A stretch of DNA of 64,000 bases from JAGIBJ01 sp032119595 (lineage in GTDB: Bacteria; Actinomycetota; Thermoleophilia; Solirubrobacterales; Solirubrobacteraceae), in NCBI GenBank assembly GCA_032119595.1, contig JAUMBQ010000006.1:1240001-1304000 (forward strand), read 5' to 3'. The notes under the pieces were generated by a model. It did no database searches. It was not told where the DNA came from and worked only from the letters and a program-made list of their open reading frames with translations. Of this stretch, positions 15,840-25,014 are shown piece after piece. The number at the start of each line of letters is the position of its first letter. Within the stretch, counting starts at the first letter, position 1. Both the position numbers and the translations under genes were made by a program.

Positions 15840-18269
15840 GTGGATGGCATGTCTACGCATGCGTCGCCCACTCCCTCGCCCACCGAAGAACCGCCCGAGC
15901 GCGCGGCCACGCCGGGGCACGCCGCCCAGCGTGGTCCGGCCGATCGTCCAATCGATCTGCCGGTGGAGGGCATGGCGCGCGCCGTCCATGCGGTCGCGCG
16001 CGTAACGAGCCGCTTTGCGAAGACCACGATCGCGCTCTGGGTCGCCTTCGTGGTGGCCTGCGTCGTGGCCGGGTCGATCACCGGCATGGAGACGCTGTCG
16101 GAGGACGGCGGCGTCGGCGATTCCGGGCGGGCCGAAGCGATCATCGCCGGCACCGACCTCGCTGACCGGCCAAGCGAAATTGTGCTCGTGCGCTCGGCAT
16201 CGCGAGCCGACACCGACCGCGTCGCCAAAGCACTTCAGACCGACCTGGTCGCGCTGCCGGAGGTGGACACCGTGCAGAGCCCACTGCCGGGCGGAAGCGC
16301 GGTGCCTGAACTGCGCAACGACGACGGCACGGCCGTCTTGCTCCAGGTGACGCTGCGTGGCTCCCCCGATGATGCGGCGAAGGCGTCGCTCTCGATCAAA
16401 CGCGTCGTGCATGCCGCACGCAGCAAGGCGCCCGGGGTCACCCTCGCGCAGACCGGAAGCGGCAGCATCGACAACGCGATCGACGAGATGGTCGAAAGCG
16501 ATCTGCAGAAGGCGGAGTTGATCTCGGTCCCGCTGACGTTGCTGATCCTCGTGCTCGTGTTTGGCGCATTCGTCGCCGCGAGCGTGCCACTCGTCCTGGG
16601 CATCACCGCGGTAGCCGGAGCGATGGGGGCGATGGGCGTGGTTTCGCAGCTCGTGCCGGTGGCCGACGCGACCGGTTCGCTGGTCGTGCTGATCGGGCTG
16701 GCCGTCGGCGTCGACTATTCGCTGTTCTACATCCGTCGCGAGCGCGAGGAGCGCCGTAACGGGCGCGGCCTCGACGCTGCGCTGCACGCCGCGTCGGCGA
16801 GCGTGGGGCGGGCGATCCTGGTGTCCGGCCTCACGGTGATGGTGGCTCTGGCGGGCCTGCTGCTCACGGGTGTGGCCGAGTTCACGTCGATGGCGGTCGG
16901 CACGATCTTGGTCGTCGCGATTGCGGTGCTCGGGTCGCTCACCGTGCTCCCGGCAATGCTCGCCCTGCTCGGCGACCGCGTCGACCACGGCCGCTTCGGC
17001 CTCCCTGGTGCCAAGCGTCGCCGGGCTCGCCGTGCGGCGACCGCGCTCGACGCCGCGGCCGCACGCCGCGCAGCAGGGCTCGCGACGGAGCCGGGTCGGG
17101 CGCCGCGTCGCAAGGCCTGGGCCGTGATCGCTGACCGCGTAACGCGCGCTCCCCGCGCCTCGCTGGTGGCAGCGCTCGCGCTGCTGCTCGCGCTTGCCGC
17201 GCCCGTCGCCACGATGAAGCTCGCCGACTCTGGCTCCGGGTCGCTCCCGAAGGGCATCCCGGCGATCGATGCCGCCGCCGAGATCGAGCGCGCGTTCCCC
17301 GGCGCGCCGGACAGCGCGGACCTCGTCGTCACGGGTCGCCGGCTGGACGTCTCCGCGGGCCGCAGCGGGCTGGCTGAACTCGGGCGTGCCGTGGCCCGCG
17401 AGACCGGTGGCCGCAGCGGCGCTCAGGTCGAGGTCGCCCGTGGGGGCCGCGTGGCGGTGGTGAGCGTGCCGATGCCTGAGCGCGGCGCCAGCGCCGACCA
17501 GGAGACGATCCGCCGCCTGCGGACGGAACTCCCTGCCCTGACCAGCCAGTTCGTCCCGGGTGCCTCGCGCACGCTCGTGACCGGCGACGCCGCGGAGTCG
17601 CTCGACTTCGCGACTGCGGTGAAGCGCGCGATGCCGCTGGTCGGCGGATTCGTGCTCGGCCTCGCGCTGCTGCTCCTGTTCGCCGCGTTCCGGTCGGTCC
17701 GGCTGGCCGTGACCGTCGTCGCGCTGAACGTGCTGTCGGTGGGGGCGGCCTTTGGCGTGATGACGGTCGTGTTCCAGAACACCTGGGCGGAGGACCTGCT
17801 CGGTTTCACGTCGAGCGGAGCCATCGTGACGTGGATGCCGCTGATTGCGTTCGTGATCTTGTTCGGGCTGTCGATGGACTACTCGATCCTCGTGCTGGAA
17901 CGGATCCGCGAAGGGCGCCAGCAGGGTTTGACGCCGCGCGAGGCGGCGGCCGAGGGCGTGGCCGCGACGGCCTCGACGGTGACCGGCGCCGCGGTGGTGA
18001 TGGTGGCCGTGTTCTCGATCTTCGCGACACTGCGCCTGCTGGAGATGAAGCAGCTCGGGGTCGGGATGGCGGCTGCGATCCTGGTCGACGCGACGATCGT
18101 CCGAGCCATCGCGCTCCCTGCTGCCGTGACGCTGCTCGGCGAGAAGGCCTTTCGCGTGAAGGCTGCTGACGCGACCTTTCGGCCGGGCGGCGCCGTGCCC
18201 GCGTGGCACGATGAGGCCGTGTCCAGCGGAACCCGCACCGAGCTCGCCGAGGCTGGCGCCCGTGGCTGA
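15840..18269 (+). CDS. MMPL-family (RND superfamily) membrane transporter
   Basis: 809 residues from GTG 15840 (GAGG at 15832-15835); ATG 15849 is a close alternative. Two MMPL repeats are seen: each has a first membrane helix, a ~120-residue extracytoplasmic part, and a five-helix bundle. GLAVGVDYSLFYIRREREERR in repeat one and FGLSMDYSILVLERIREGR in repeat two carry the conserved GxxxDY/(F/Y)DY proton-relay Asp. MMPL proteins export lipids or hydrophobic compounds in actinobacteria. A two-component system follows at once (8-base overlap), so the transporter may be under its control. Confidence 0.9.
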   Translation: MDGMSTHASPTPSPTEEPPERAATPGHAAQRGPADRPIDLPVEGMARAVHAVARVTSRFAKTTIALWVAFVVACVVAGSITGMETLSEDGGVGDSGRAEAIIAGTDLADRPSEIVLVRSASRADTDRVAKALQTDLVALPEVDTVQSPLPGGSAVPELRNDDGTAVLLQVTLRGSPDDAAKASLSIKRVVHAARSKAPGVTLAQTGSGSIDNAIDEMVESDLQKAELISVPLTLLILVLVFGAFVAASVPLVLGITAVAGAMGAMGVVSQLVPVADATGSLVVLIGLAVGVDYSLFYIRREREERRNGRGLDAALHAASASVGRAILVSGLTVMVALAGLLLTGVAEFTSMAVGTILVVAIAVLGSLTVLPAMLALLGDRVDHGRFGLPGAKRRRARRAATALDAAAARRAAGLATEPGRAPRRKAWAVIADRVTRAPRASLVAALALLLALAAPVATMKLADSGSGSLPKGIPAIDAAAEIERAFPGAPDSADLVVTGRRLDVSAGRSGLAELGRAVARETGGRSGAQVEVARGGRVAVVSVPMPERGASADQETIRRLRTELPALTSQFVPGASRTLVTGDAAESLDFATAVKRAMPLVGGFVLGLALLLLFAAFRSVRLAVTVVALNVLSVGAAFGVMTVVFQNTWAEDLLGFTSSGAIVTWMPLIAFVILFGLSMDYSILVLERIREGRQQGLTPREAAAEGVAATASTVTGAAVVMVAVFSIFATLRLLEMKQLGVGMAAAILVDATIVRAIALPAAVTLLGEKAFRVKAADATFRPGGAVPAWHDEAVSSGTRTELAEAGARG

Positions 18270-19371
18270 CGCGCCGCCACCGCCCCCGCCACTGCCGAAG
18301 CTCCCGTTCGCCCCGCCGCTCGGCGCGGTGAAGGTCGGCGACCTCCGCGGGAAGCCCGGCGAGGCCCGCTGGCGTCGGCCGCTCTTCCGGCTGGCCCTCA
18401 CTGCCGTGCTCGCCGGGTTCGTCGCCGTGTTCACCGTCCTGCTGTGGCTGGTCAGTGGGCTCGGCGGGTTCTGGCCGATGTGGGTGTGGTTCGGGTTCGG
18501 CTGCCTCTTCGCGGTCCACCTCACCGTCGAGCGCACCCTGGCCACCGACCCCGGCGGGCGCACGTACGTGCTCCACGAAGGCGCCACGGCGTCGACGATC
18601 GCGATCGTGCTGGCGATCTGGCTGCTCGACGGGTCGGAGACGTTCTGGCCGACCTGGGTGATCGTCACGCTCGCGGCCGCGCTCGGCGTGCACTACGCGA
18701 TCCGCGAGCAGGCACCGGTGTTCCGCGCTGAGCAGCTCATGGATCGCGTCGATGAACTCACGCAGAGCCGATCAGGCGCACTCGACGTGCAGGCGGCCGA
18801 GCTGCGTCGGATCGAGCGCGACCTCCACGACGGGGCACAGGCCCGGCTCGTGGCGCTCTCGATGCAGCTGGGCCGGGCCGAGGCGCGCCTGGGCGACGAC
18901 GTCGACGAGCAGACCCGCGCGCTCATCAAGGGCGCCCAGGAGGATGCGCGCCTGGCGATCGCCGAGCTGCGCGACCTAGCCCGCGGGATCGCCCCGCCCG
19001 TCCTGACCGATCGCGGCCTTGCGGCGGCCGTCGAGGCGCTCGGGAAGCGGTCGCCGCTGGAGGTCGAGGTGCAGGCCCATGTGTCGAGGCGCCCCGCGCC
19101 GGTAGTGGAGTCGGCGGCGTATTTCGTCGTGGCCGAGGCGCTCACGAATGCGGCCAAGCACTCGCCGGGCGCGACGGTGCGAATCACGATCGTCGGCGAC
19201 GACCAGCGCCTGCAGGTGGTGATCGCCGACGACGGCGTTGGAGGCGCCGACGCTGGCGGCGGCGGACTCACTGGTCTGCGCCAACGTGTCGGGGCGCTCG
19301 ACGGTACGTTCCTGGTTGTGAGCCCCCGCGGACACGGCACCACGATCACCGCTGAGCTGCCATGCGGCTGA
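18262..19371 (+). CDS. Sensor histidine kinase (HisKA_3 / NarL-type partner)
   Basis: 369 residues from GTG 18262 (GAGG 9 bases upstream), overlapping the MMPL stop by 8 bases; an in-frame ATG at 18211 is less likely. Residues ~1-45 are Pro-rich. Four membrane segments follow with short loops, with no extracytoplasmic sensing domain. The dimerisation/phosphoacceptor region has RRIERDLHDGAQARLVALSM with the phosphorylated His, and the ATPase part has EALTNAAKHS (N box) and IADDGVGGADAGGGGLTGLR (G boxes). Partner of the LuxR-type regulator encoded 87 bases downstream. Confidence 0.9.
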   Translation: MADAPPPPPPLPKLPFAPPLGAVKVGDLRGKPGEARWRRPLFRLALTAVLAGFVAVFTVLLWLVSGLGGFWPMWVWFGFGCLFAVHLTVERTLATDPGGRTYVLHEGATASTIAIVLAIWLLDGSETFWPTWVIVTLAAALGVHYAIREQAPVFRAEQLMDRVDELTQSRSGALDVQAAELRRIERDLHDGAQARLVALSMQLGRAEARLGDDVDEQTRALIKGAQEDARLAIAELRDLARGIAPPVLTDRGLAAAVEALGKRSPLEVEVQAHVSRRPAPVVESAAYFVVAEALTNAAKHSPGATVRITIVGDDQRLQVVIADDGVGGADAGGGGLTGLRQRVGALDGTFLVVSPRGHGTTITAELPCG

Positions 19372-19458
19372 GCGCCCACTCACGCGGATGAGCGGCACCT
19401 GCAAGCGGACCGAGCCCGGTCGCGACGTCTCGGCGACGGTTCCCGTTGGGCGTGGCCG

Positions 19459-20115
19459 ATGAGGGTCGTGATCGTCGAGGACCATGCGCTGCTGCGGGCG
19501 GGTCTCGTCGCGCTCCTACGAGAGAACGATGTCGACGTGGTCGCCGAGGCGGAGACGCCCGAGGACTTCCTGCGCGTCGTCGCGGCCCACAAACCGGATC
19601 TCGCGATCGTCGATGTCCGCCTCCCGCCGACGTTCACCGACGAGGGCCTGCGCGCGGCGCTTGAGGCGCGTCGCCAGCGTCCCGAGCTGGCGGTGCTGGT
19701 GCTGTCGCAGTACGTCGAACCGGTCTATACGTCGGAGCTGCTTGCCAGCGGTGGCGCCGGCATCGGCTACCTATTGAAGGAGCGCGTCGGCGACGTGGCT
19801 GGCTTCCTCGATGCCATCCGGCGGGTCGCTGGTGGCGGGACCGCCATGGACCGGGAGGTCGTTGCCGAGCTCGTGACCGGCCGCACGGCCACCGGCGACG
19901 CTGCCCTCGAGACGCTTACCCCGCGCGAGCGGGAGGTCCTGGGCCTCATGGCGGAGGGCCGCACGAACGCGGCGATCGCCGACGCCCTCGTCGTCAGCGG
20001 AGGCGCGGTCGAGAAGCACATCACGTCGATCTTCTCCAAGCTCGACCTCCCCGCCGGCGGCGGCGATCACCGCCGCGTCCTGGCCGTGCTGGCGTTCCTT
20101 CGCGCCGCGGGGTAG
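19459..20115 (+). CDS. LuxR/NarL-type response regulator
   Basis: 218 residues. The receiver domain (1-120) has the acidic pair Glu7/Asp8, phosphoacceptor Asp52 in LAIVDVRLPP, Ser83 and Lys107 in YLLKERVGD. The C-terminal LuxR helix-turn-helix reads LTPREREVLGLMAEGRTNAAIADAL, then VEKHITSIFSKL. Expected to bind DNA when phosphorylated by the adjacent kinase. The MMPL gene just upstream is the obvious candidate target, but this is inference. Confidence 0.93.
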   Translation: MRVVIVEDHALLRAGLVALLRENDVDVVAEAETPEDFLRVVAAHKPDLAIVDVRLPPTFTDEGLRAALEARRQRPELAVLVLSQYVEPVYTSELLASGGAGIGYLLKERVGDVAGFLDAIRRVAGGGTAMDREVVAELVTGRTATGDAALETLTPREREVLGLMAEGRTNAAIADALVVSGGAVEKHITSIFSKLDLPAGGGDHRRVLAVLAFLRAAG

Positions 20116-20191
20116 TTAGCGCCTGTCGGGTTTCGACTCTGTGCGCGTAGCCGGTCCCGTCTACGCCCTTCGCGTTCTGGCCCTGTCGCGC

Positions 20192-20974
20192 TTAGCCCTT
20201 CGCGCGCGCTTCGCCGACCCAGCCGACGATCGCTGGATTCCAGTCGGGGTGGCGCACGACGCCGAGATGGTCGCCATCGATCACGCGGTACTGGGCGCCG
20301 GAGATCGCACCGGCGAGGGTCGCTGGGCGATTGGCGAGGCCGTCGGTGGAGGCGGCCAGGACGAGCGTTTCGGCGGAGATCTGATCCAGCGCGATCGGGT
20401 CGCGGTGGGCGGCGGAGATTTGGCAGGCGAGGGCGATCGGGTCGGCGTCGACCTGGTCGGCGAACCCGCGCCACACCGCGCCGAGTGGGTGCTCGGCTTC
20501 AGCGGCCGACGGTGCTCGCATCGCCTGCTCGATCAGGTCACGCGGCATCTCGCGATCGTCAAGGCCGCCACGTTCGACCACGCCCGCGCCGACGCCACCG
20601 AGGACGAGTCGCCGGACCCGCGCATCTTGCGACGCGAGGATCGCGGCGGTCACCGATCCCATGGAGTAGCCGATCACGTCGTATTGCTCGAACCCGAGCT
20701 CGTCGACGAGTTCGCGCACGTCCTGCGCCATCCGGGCCTCGCCGTAGAGCGTCGGGTCGTGCGGCTTGTCGGAATCGCCGTGGCCGCGCGCGTCGATCAC
20801 GAGCGTCTTGCGGTCGGCGTCGGCCAGCGCGTCGATCAGCCCAGGCCCGCCGAAGTTCAGGTGCCCGCTCACCGCAAACCCGTGCAGCAGCACGACGGGC
20901 GGCTGGTCACCCGGGGCCGAGGCGTCGTACTCGTAGGCGATCGCAACGCCGTCGCTCGTGGTGAACCGATCCAT
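20192..20974 (-). CDS. Alpha/beta-hydrolase
   Basis: 260 residues, full length. LLHGFAVSGH forms the oxyanion loop, IDARGHGDSDKP the acidic-loop region, and GYSMGS holds nucleophile Ser104. The late Asp is in LAASTDGLA and the catalytic His in DGDHLGVV. A cytoplasmic esterase/lipase-type enzyme with no lid-domain expansion; the substrate cannot be inferred. The minus-strand start is 65 bases from the divergent DUF354 gene; it converges with the response regulator across 76 bases. Confidence 0.87.
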   Translation of the reverse strand: MDRFTTSDGVAIAYEYDASAPGDQPPVVLLHGFAVSGHLNFGGPGLIDALADADRKTLVIDARGHGDSDKPHDPTLYGEARMAQDVRELVDELGFEQYDVIGYSMGSVTAAILASQDARVRRLVLGGVGAGVVERGGLDDREMPRDLIEQAMRAPSAAEAEHPLGAVWRGFADQVDADPIALACQISAAHRDPIALDQISAETLVLAASTDGLANRPATLAGAISGAQYRVIDGDHLGVVRHPDWNPAIVGWVGEARAKG

Positions 20975-21039
20975 GGGCGCGGAGTCTGCCAGGGGACGGA
21001 GCGCCGCTCACCCGCGCCCTCCGCGATGATGCTCCCCGC

Positions 21040-22047
21040 ATGCGCGTCTGGATCGACCTCACCAACAGTCCGCACGTCCTGGTGCTGCGGCCGGTGGTCG
21101 AGGACCTGCGGGCGCGCGGGCACGAGGTGCTGATCACGGCGCGCGACTTCGCGCAGACGGTGGCGCTGGCCGAACGGCACGGCCTCGACGCCGACGTGAT
21201 CGGTCGCCATCGCGGCGAGCACCTCACGGCCAAGGCGGTCGGGCTCGCGAGTCGCTCTACGGCCCTGCTGCGCTGGGCACGCGGCCGCAAGTTCGACCTC
21301 GCGCTGGGCCACGGCAGCAACGACATCACCGTCGCCGCGAAGCTCCTGCGGATCCCGAGCGCGACGATGTTCGACTACGAGTGGGCGACCGTCCAGCACA
21401 CGATCAACTGCCGCCTGGCGAAGTCGGTCGTCGTGCCCGACATGATCCCGCCGGAGCGCCTGGCCCGATACGGCGCGATCGGCAAGATCCACGCGTACGC
21501 GGGCCTCAAAGAGGAGTACTACCTCGCGGACCTGAAGCCCGACCCGTCGGTCCTCACCGAGCTGGGCCTCGACCCGGCCGAGCCGATCCTCGTGGTGCGC
21601 ACGGCGCCCGAGGTATCGCTCTACCACCGCCACGGCAACGACCAGTTCGCCGAGGTGCTGCGCCGCGTGCAAGGCCAGCAGGCGGTCGTCCTGCCGCGCA
21701 CGGCCGAGCAGCGCGCCGAACTCGTGAACGCTGGCGGCTTCATCGTGCCCGAGCAGGCGATCGACGCGCCGTCGCTCATCGCCTTCGCCGACCTCGTCGT
21801 CTCCGCCGGCGGCACCATGAACCGCGAAGCCGTCGCCCTCGGCACGCCGGTGTTCACCACCTTCGCCGGTCGCCTCGGCGCCGTCGACGAGCAGCTCATC
21901 GCGACCGGCCGGCTGCGTCAGCTCACGAGCCCCGACGAGGTCGTGTTGGAAAAGCGCGAGCGCGCCGCCGACGGCACCTCCGCCGACCGCACCCTGCGCG
22001 ACCCGAAGATCCTCACGGATCTCCTACTCACCGCGGCAGCCGGCTGA
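21040..22047 (+). CDS. DUF354 family protein (GT-B-fold, glycosyltransferase-like)
   Basis: 335 residues. The N-terminal motif MRVWIDLTNSPHVLVLRP and LALGHGSNDITVAAKLL define the DUF354 family, whose members have a GT-B-like fold and often sit in polysaccharide loci. The C-terminal half has ILVVRTAPEVSLYH and DLVVSAGGTMNREAVALGTPVF, the second resembling the donor-binding region of GT-B enzymes. It opens the surface-polysaccharide region. A hairpin lies 17 bases after the stop. Confidence 0.88.
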   Translation: MRVWIDLTNSPHVLVLRPVVEDLRARGHEVLITARDFAQTVALAERHGLDADVIGRHRGEHLTAKAVGLASRSTALLRWARGRKFDLALGHGSNDITVAAKLLRIPSATMFDYEWATVQHTINCRLAKSVVVPDMIPPERLARYGAIGKIHAYAGLKEEYYLADLKPDPSVLTELGLDPAEPILVVRTAPEVSLYHRHGNDQFAEVLRRVQGQQAVVLPRTAEQRAELVNAGGFIVPEQAIDAPSLIAFADLVVSAGGTMNREAVALGTPVFTTFAGRLGAVDEQLIATGRLRQLTSPDEVVLEKRERAADGTSADRTLRDPKILTDLLLTAAAG

Positions 22048-22063
22048 TTGGCCGCTGACGCCT

Positions 22064-22084
22064 CGACCCGCAGCGAGCGGGTCG
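22064..22084 (+). terminator. Hairpin after the DUF354 gene
   Basis: CGACCCGC (22064-22071) and GCGGGTCG (22077-22084) form a perfect 8-bp stem with loop AGCGA. No T-tract. Placed as expected for an intrinsic terminator of the DUF354 transcript. Confidence 0.5.
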
Positions 22085-22183
22085 GCCGGGCCCGCGCTGC
22101 GTCGTGGGCTGCATTTCGCCGGTATTCGGTCCTTCTCGGTCCAGTCGAATGAGGCCCGGGCGGGGTACCTCTCGAAACGACCC

Positions 22184-22230
22184 GTATGACGGGGTCATAC
22201 GTCGTATGACGAGGTCCTACTCGGTAGGAC
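22184..22230. promoter_or_regulatory. Cluster of alternating 7-base inverted repeats
   Basis: GTATGAC (22184-22190), GTCATAC (22194-22200), GTATGAC (22204-22210), then GTCCTAC (22214-22220) and GTAGGAC (22224-22230), with starts exactly 10 bases apart. The first three can pair in either of two ways; the last two form a separate hairpin. The 10-base period would put all five units on the same face of the helix. The next gene (22271) is convergent, and the next plus-strand gene starts at 22898. Confidence 0.55.
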
Positions 22231-22270
22231 AGCCCGTTTTGGAGAAGGACCTCACAGGGCGCCTTCCAAG

Positions 22271-22741
22271 TCAGCGCGGTTCGAGGCGGCGCTGAAGGGC
22301 GTCGCCGTCAGCGCTGCTCAACGGCGACGGGCAGCTGGCTCCGAGTTCCGCGGCTCGCCGGGCGACGTCCTCCAGCACCCGGGCGCGCTGCGCGATCGGC
22401 AGAACGCCGAAGTCGTCGGAGGCGAGCATGAGCTGCTCTCGGATCAGCCGCAGGCGGCTGCGCACGTCCCCGTCGGTGTCCTTGATGAGCTCCGCCATGG
22501 CGTCGCGAAGTTGGACCGTCTCCTGTCGGAGCAGCAGGATGTCCCGCCGGCTGATCTGAGTCGGATCGTCGTGGGTCATCGCGTTCGCGACCGGCCGGCA
22601 GAGTGCGGTGAGGCGGGCGGCCGCCTCGGGTCGGCCGTCGCGCAGCACGCCGGTGACGACGACCGTGATCGCCGCAACGGTCGCGATCAGGGCCAAGAGG
22701 GCGGCCAGCTCCAGGAGCGTGCACTGCTTGAACCGGGCCAT
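22271..22741 (-). CDS. Hypothetical single-pass membrane protein
   Basis: 156 residues. One membrane segment (about 9-31) follows the N-terminal MARFKQCTLLELAA; the rest is a charged helical domain with RQETVQLRDAMAELIKD and RSRLRLIREQLML, suggesting coiled-coil character. Reading frame and codon pattern look coding (G/C at third positions), but no family is recognised. Divergent from the FlaA1-like gene. Could be a small envelope sensor; no evidence of function. Confidence 0.65.
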   Translation of the reverse strand: MARFKQCTLLELAALLALIATVAAITVVVTGVLRDGRPEAAARLTALCRPVANAMTHDDPTQISRRDILLLRQETVQLRDAMAELIKDTDGDVRSRLRLIREQLMLASDDFGVLPIAQRARVLEDVARRAAELGASCPSPLSSADGDALQRRLEPR

Positions 22742-22897
22742 CCAGCGTCGAGCCTAGGGGTCAGGAGTGGCCTGCCGCGTCCACGGCCGCCGACCGTCCA
22801 GGCGGGCGCGCAATCCACCGACGAGACCGATGCATCGGCCTCGTCCCTGGACGTCCGGCGCCACACGACCGCCGACCGCCCGTAGAATCGGGGGTCG

Positions 22898-24964
22898 ATG
22901 CGCCGTCGCCTCCGATCCGTGCTCGTGCCCGTGCGGCGCCATGCGGTGCCGCAGCTCATCGTGGACGCGCTCCTTGTCGCCATCGCCTACTTCATGGCGT
23001 TCCGGCTGCGCTTCGTGGAAATTGGGCCTGATTTCGGTGTGCTGACCGAGGGGTTCCCTGACCGGTACGCGCACTACCAAGACCTGCTCGCCGAGACGAT
23101 CGTCCCGGTGGTCGCGCTCTGCCTGCTCAGCTTCGTGATCTTCCGGGTGTACCTGCGCTCGGCACGATTCGCGTCGGTTCGCGACCTGCTCGCGATCATC
23201 AACGGCGCGATTGTCGCGACGATCGCCACCGCCAGTTATGTCGCGATCGTTCGCCCGGTCGGCCGCATGCCAGCCGACCTCAAGCCGACGCTGGCGAACC
23301 TCGAGAAGTTCCAGACCTTCCCGACCATCCCGAACAGCGTTCTTGCGTACTTCCTGCTCCTCCTGCTCGTGCTGATCGGCGGGGCCCGTCTGGTCGCGCG
23401 CCTGTTCCACGAGCGCGGCTCATTCAAGGGGCATCACCGTCCCGGCGCGCGCAGCGTGCTGATCATCGGCGCGGGCGACGGCGGCCGGCTCGTGCTGCGC
23501 GAGATCACGCGCAACCCGGACCTGGGCCTGCGGCCGGTCGGCTTCGTCGACGACGACCCGACCAAGGACGGCCTGCGGATCGACGGCGTTCGCGTGCTCG
23601 GTAACACGAAGGAACTCGCGCGGATCCTCGACGACGTGGAGCCCGACGAGGTCACGATCGCGATCCCGTCGGCGCCGGGCACGGTTCGCGCGCAGGTCGT
23701 GCGCGACTGCCGCTCGCGCGGGATTCCGGTCCGCACCCTGCCGACCGTCTTCGAGCTGCTCCAGGGCGGCGGGCGCTACGTGCGCCAGGTGCGTGAGGTC
23801 CAGGTCGAGGACATCCTCGGCCGCGCGCCCGTGAAGATGGAGCTCGACCGCGTCGGGGCTTACCTGCGCGGGCAGGTCGTGATGATCACGGGTGCCGGCG
23901 GGTCGATCGGCTCCGAGCTGTGCCGTCAGATCGCGCGTGTCGGTCCGGCCAAGATGATCCTGGTCGACCACGCCGAGGACAACCTCTTCGAGATCCACCG
24001 CGAACTGGTCGGCGAGCGCCACGTCGGTGAGGACATCGCGTGTGCCGTGCTGGCCGACTGCCGCGAGGAGGACCGCATGCGCGAGGTCTTCGGCGACCAC
24101 ATGCCGACCGCCATCTTCCACGCCGCGGCCTACAAGCACGTCGGCCTGATGGAGATGAACCCCGTCGAGGCGGTGCGCAACAACTCGCTCGCCACGCGCC
24201 TGGTCGCACGACTCGCGGGCGAATATGCCGTCGAGACGTTCGTCCTGATCTCAACCGACAAGGCCGTCGACCCCGCCACCGTGATGGGGGCCAGCAAGGC
24301 GCTTGCCGAATGGGCCGTTGAAGCCGAGCAGCAGCGTTTCGCCAACACGCGGTACGCCGCCGTGCGGTTCGGCAACGTCCTCGGCTCGTCCGGCTCGGTC
24401 GTCCCGATCTTCCGCCGCCAGATCGCCCACGGCGGGCCGGTCACGGTCACCGATCCGGAGATGACCCGCTACTTCATGACCATCCCGGAGGCGGTCCAGC
24501 TCGTGATCCGCTCCGGCACGCTCGGCACCGGCGGTGAGCTCTTCGTGCTCGAGATGGGCGAGCCGGTGAAGATCATCGACCTGGCGCGCACGATGATCGA
24601 GCTGAGCGGGCTCGAACCGGGCAAAGATGTGGCCATCGAGGTGATCGGGCCGCGGCCGGGCGAAAAGCTGCACGAGGAACTCTTCGGCGCCCACGAGAGC
24701 AGCTCACCGACGGCCGCGCAGCGGATCATGCGCGCCGATCGCCCGCCGATCGCCGCCAGTGTGGTCGACGAAGCGTTCGACCGCATCAACCTGCTCGTCC
24801 TTGAAGGCGACGCTGCTGGGCTGGCGTCAGAGGTCTCGGCGCTCATCGCGGCAGCCCGCGGCGACGGCGCCTCCGAGCCGGCTGACGCGCCCGCGGGCTT
24901 CGGCGCGAGCGACGGCACGCTGCTGAAGGCCGGCGTGCCGGTTCCGGGACCCTCAGAAACCTGA
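22898..24964 (+). CDS. FlaA1/CapD-like membrane nucleotide-sugar dehydratase/epimerase
   Basis: 688 residues, the family's usual size. Four N-terminal membrane segments are followed by a Rossmann domain (VLIIGAGDGGRLVLREI) and a second, catalytic SDR domain: GAGGSIGSELCRQI (near 331) binds NAD(P), STDKAVDPATVMGASK (near 450-465) has the active-site Thr/Asp/Lys and the Met-x3-Lys that replaces Tyr-x3-Lys in this family, and VRFGNVLGSSGSV and DPEMTRYFM follow. FlaA1/WbpM-type enzymes act on UDP-sugars (4,6-dehydration, C5 inversion), the first step toward amino-deoxy sugars. Fits with the DegT aminotransferase at 4.1 kb. Confidence 0.93.
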   Translation: MRRRLRSVLVPVRRHAVPQLIVDALLVAIAYFMAFRLRFVEIGPDFGVLTEGFPDRYAHYQDLLAETIVPVVALCLLSFVIFRVYLRSARFASVRDLLAIINGAIVATIATASYVAIVRPVGRMPADLKPTLANLEKFQTFPTIPNSVLAYFLLLLLVLIGGARLVARLFHERGSFKGHHRPGARSVLIIGAGDGGRLVLREITRNPDLGLRPVGFVDDDPTKDGLRIDGVRVLGNTKELARILDDVEPDEVTIAIPSAPGTVRAQVVRDCRSRGIPVRTLPTVFELLQGGGRYVRQVREVQVEDILGRAPVKMELDRVGAYLRGQVVMITGAGGSIGSELCRQIARVGPAKMILVDHAEDNLFEIHRELVGERHVGEDIACAVLADCREEDRMREVFGDHMPTAIFHAAAYKHVGLMEMNPVEAVRNNSLATRLVARLAGEYAVETFVLISTDKAVDPATVMGASKALAEWAVEAEQQRFANTRYAAVRFGNVLGSSGSVVPIFRRQIAHGGPVTVTDPEMTRYFMTIPEAVQLVIRSGTLGTGGELFVLEMGEPVKIIDLARTMIELSGLEPGKDVAIEVIGPRPGEKLHEELFGAHESSSPTAAQRIMRADRPPIAASVVDEAFDRINLLVLEGDAAGLASEVSALIAAARGDGASEPADAPAGFGASDGTLLKAGVPVPGPSET

Positions 24965-25014
24965 CGCAGCGCGGCGGGGCCGCCCCGCTGCCTCGCACCG
25001 TAGGATGAGCCGCC

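Noticed and set aside
13965..18668. Very long open minus-strand frames opposite nhaA and the MMPL gene (about 495 and 973 residues)
   Set aside because: They are G+C-driven antisense frames with low-complexity Arg/His/Asp-rich translations, while the plus-strand proteins have clear family motifs.
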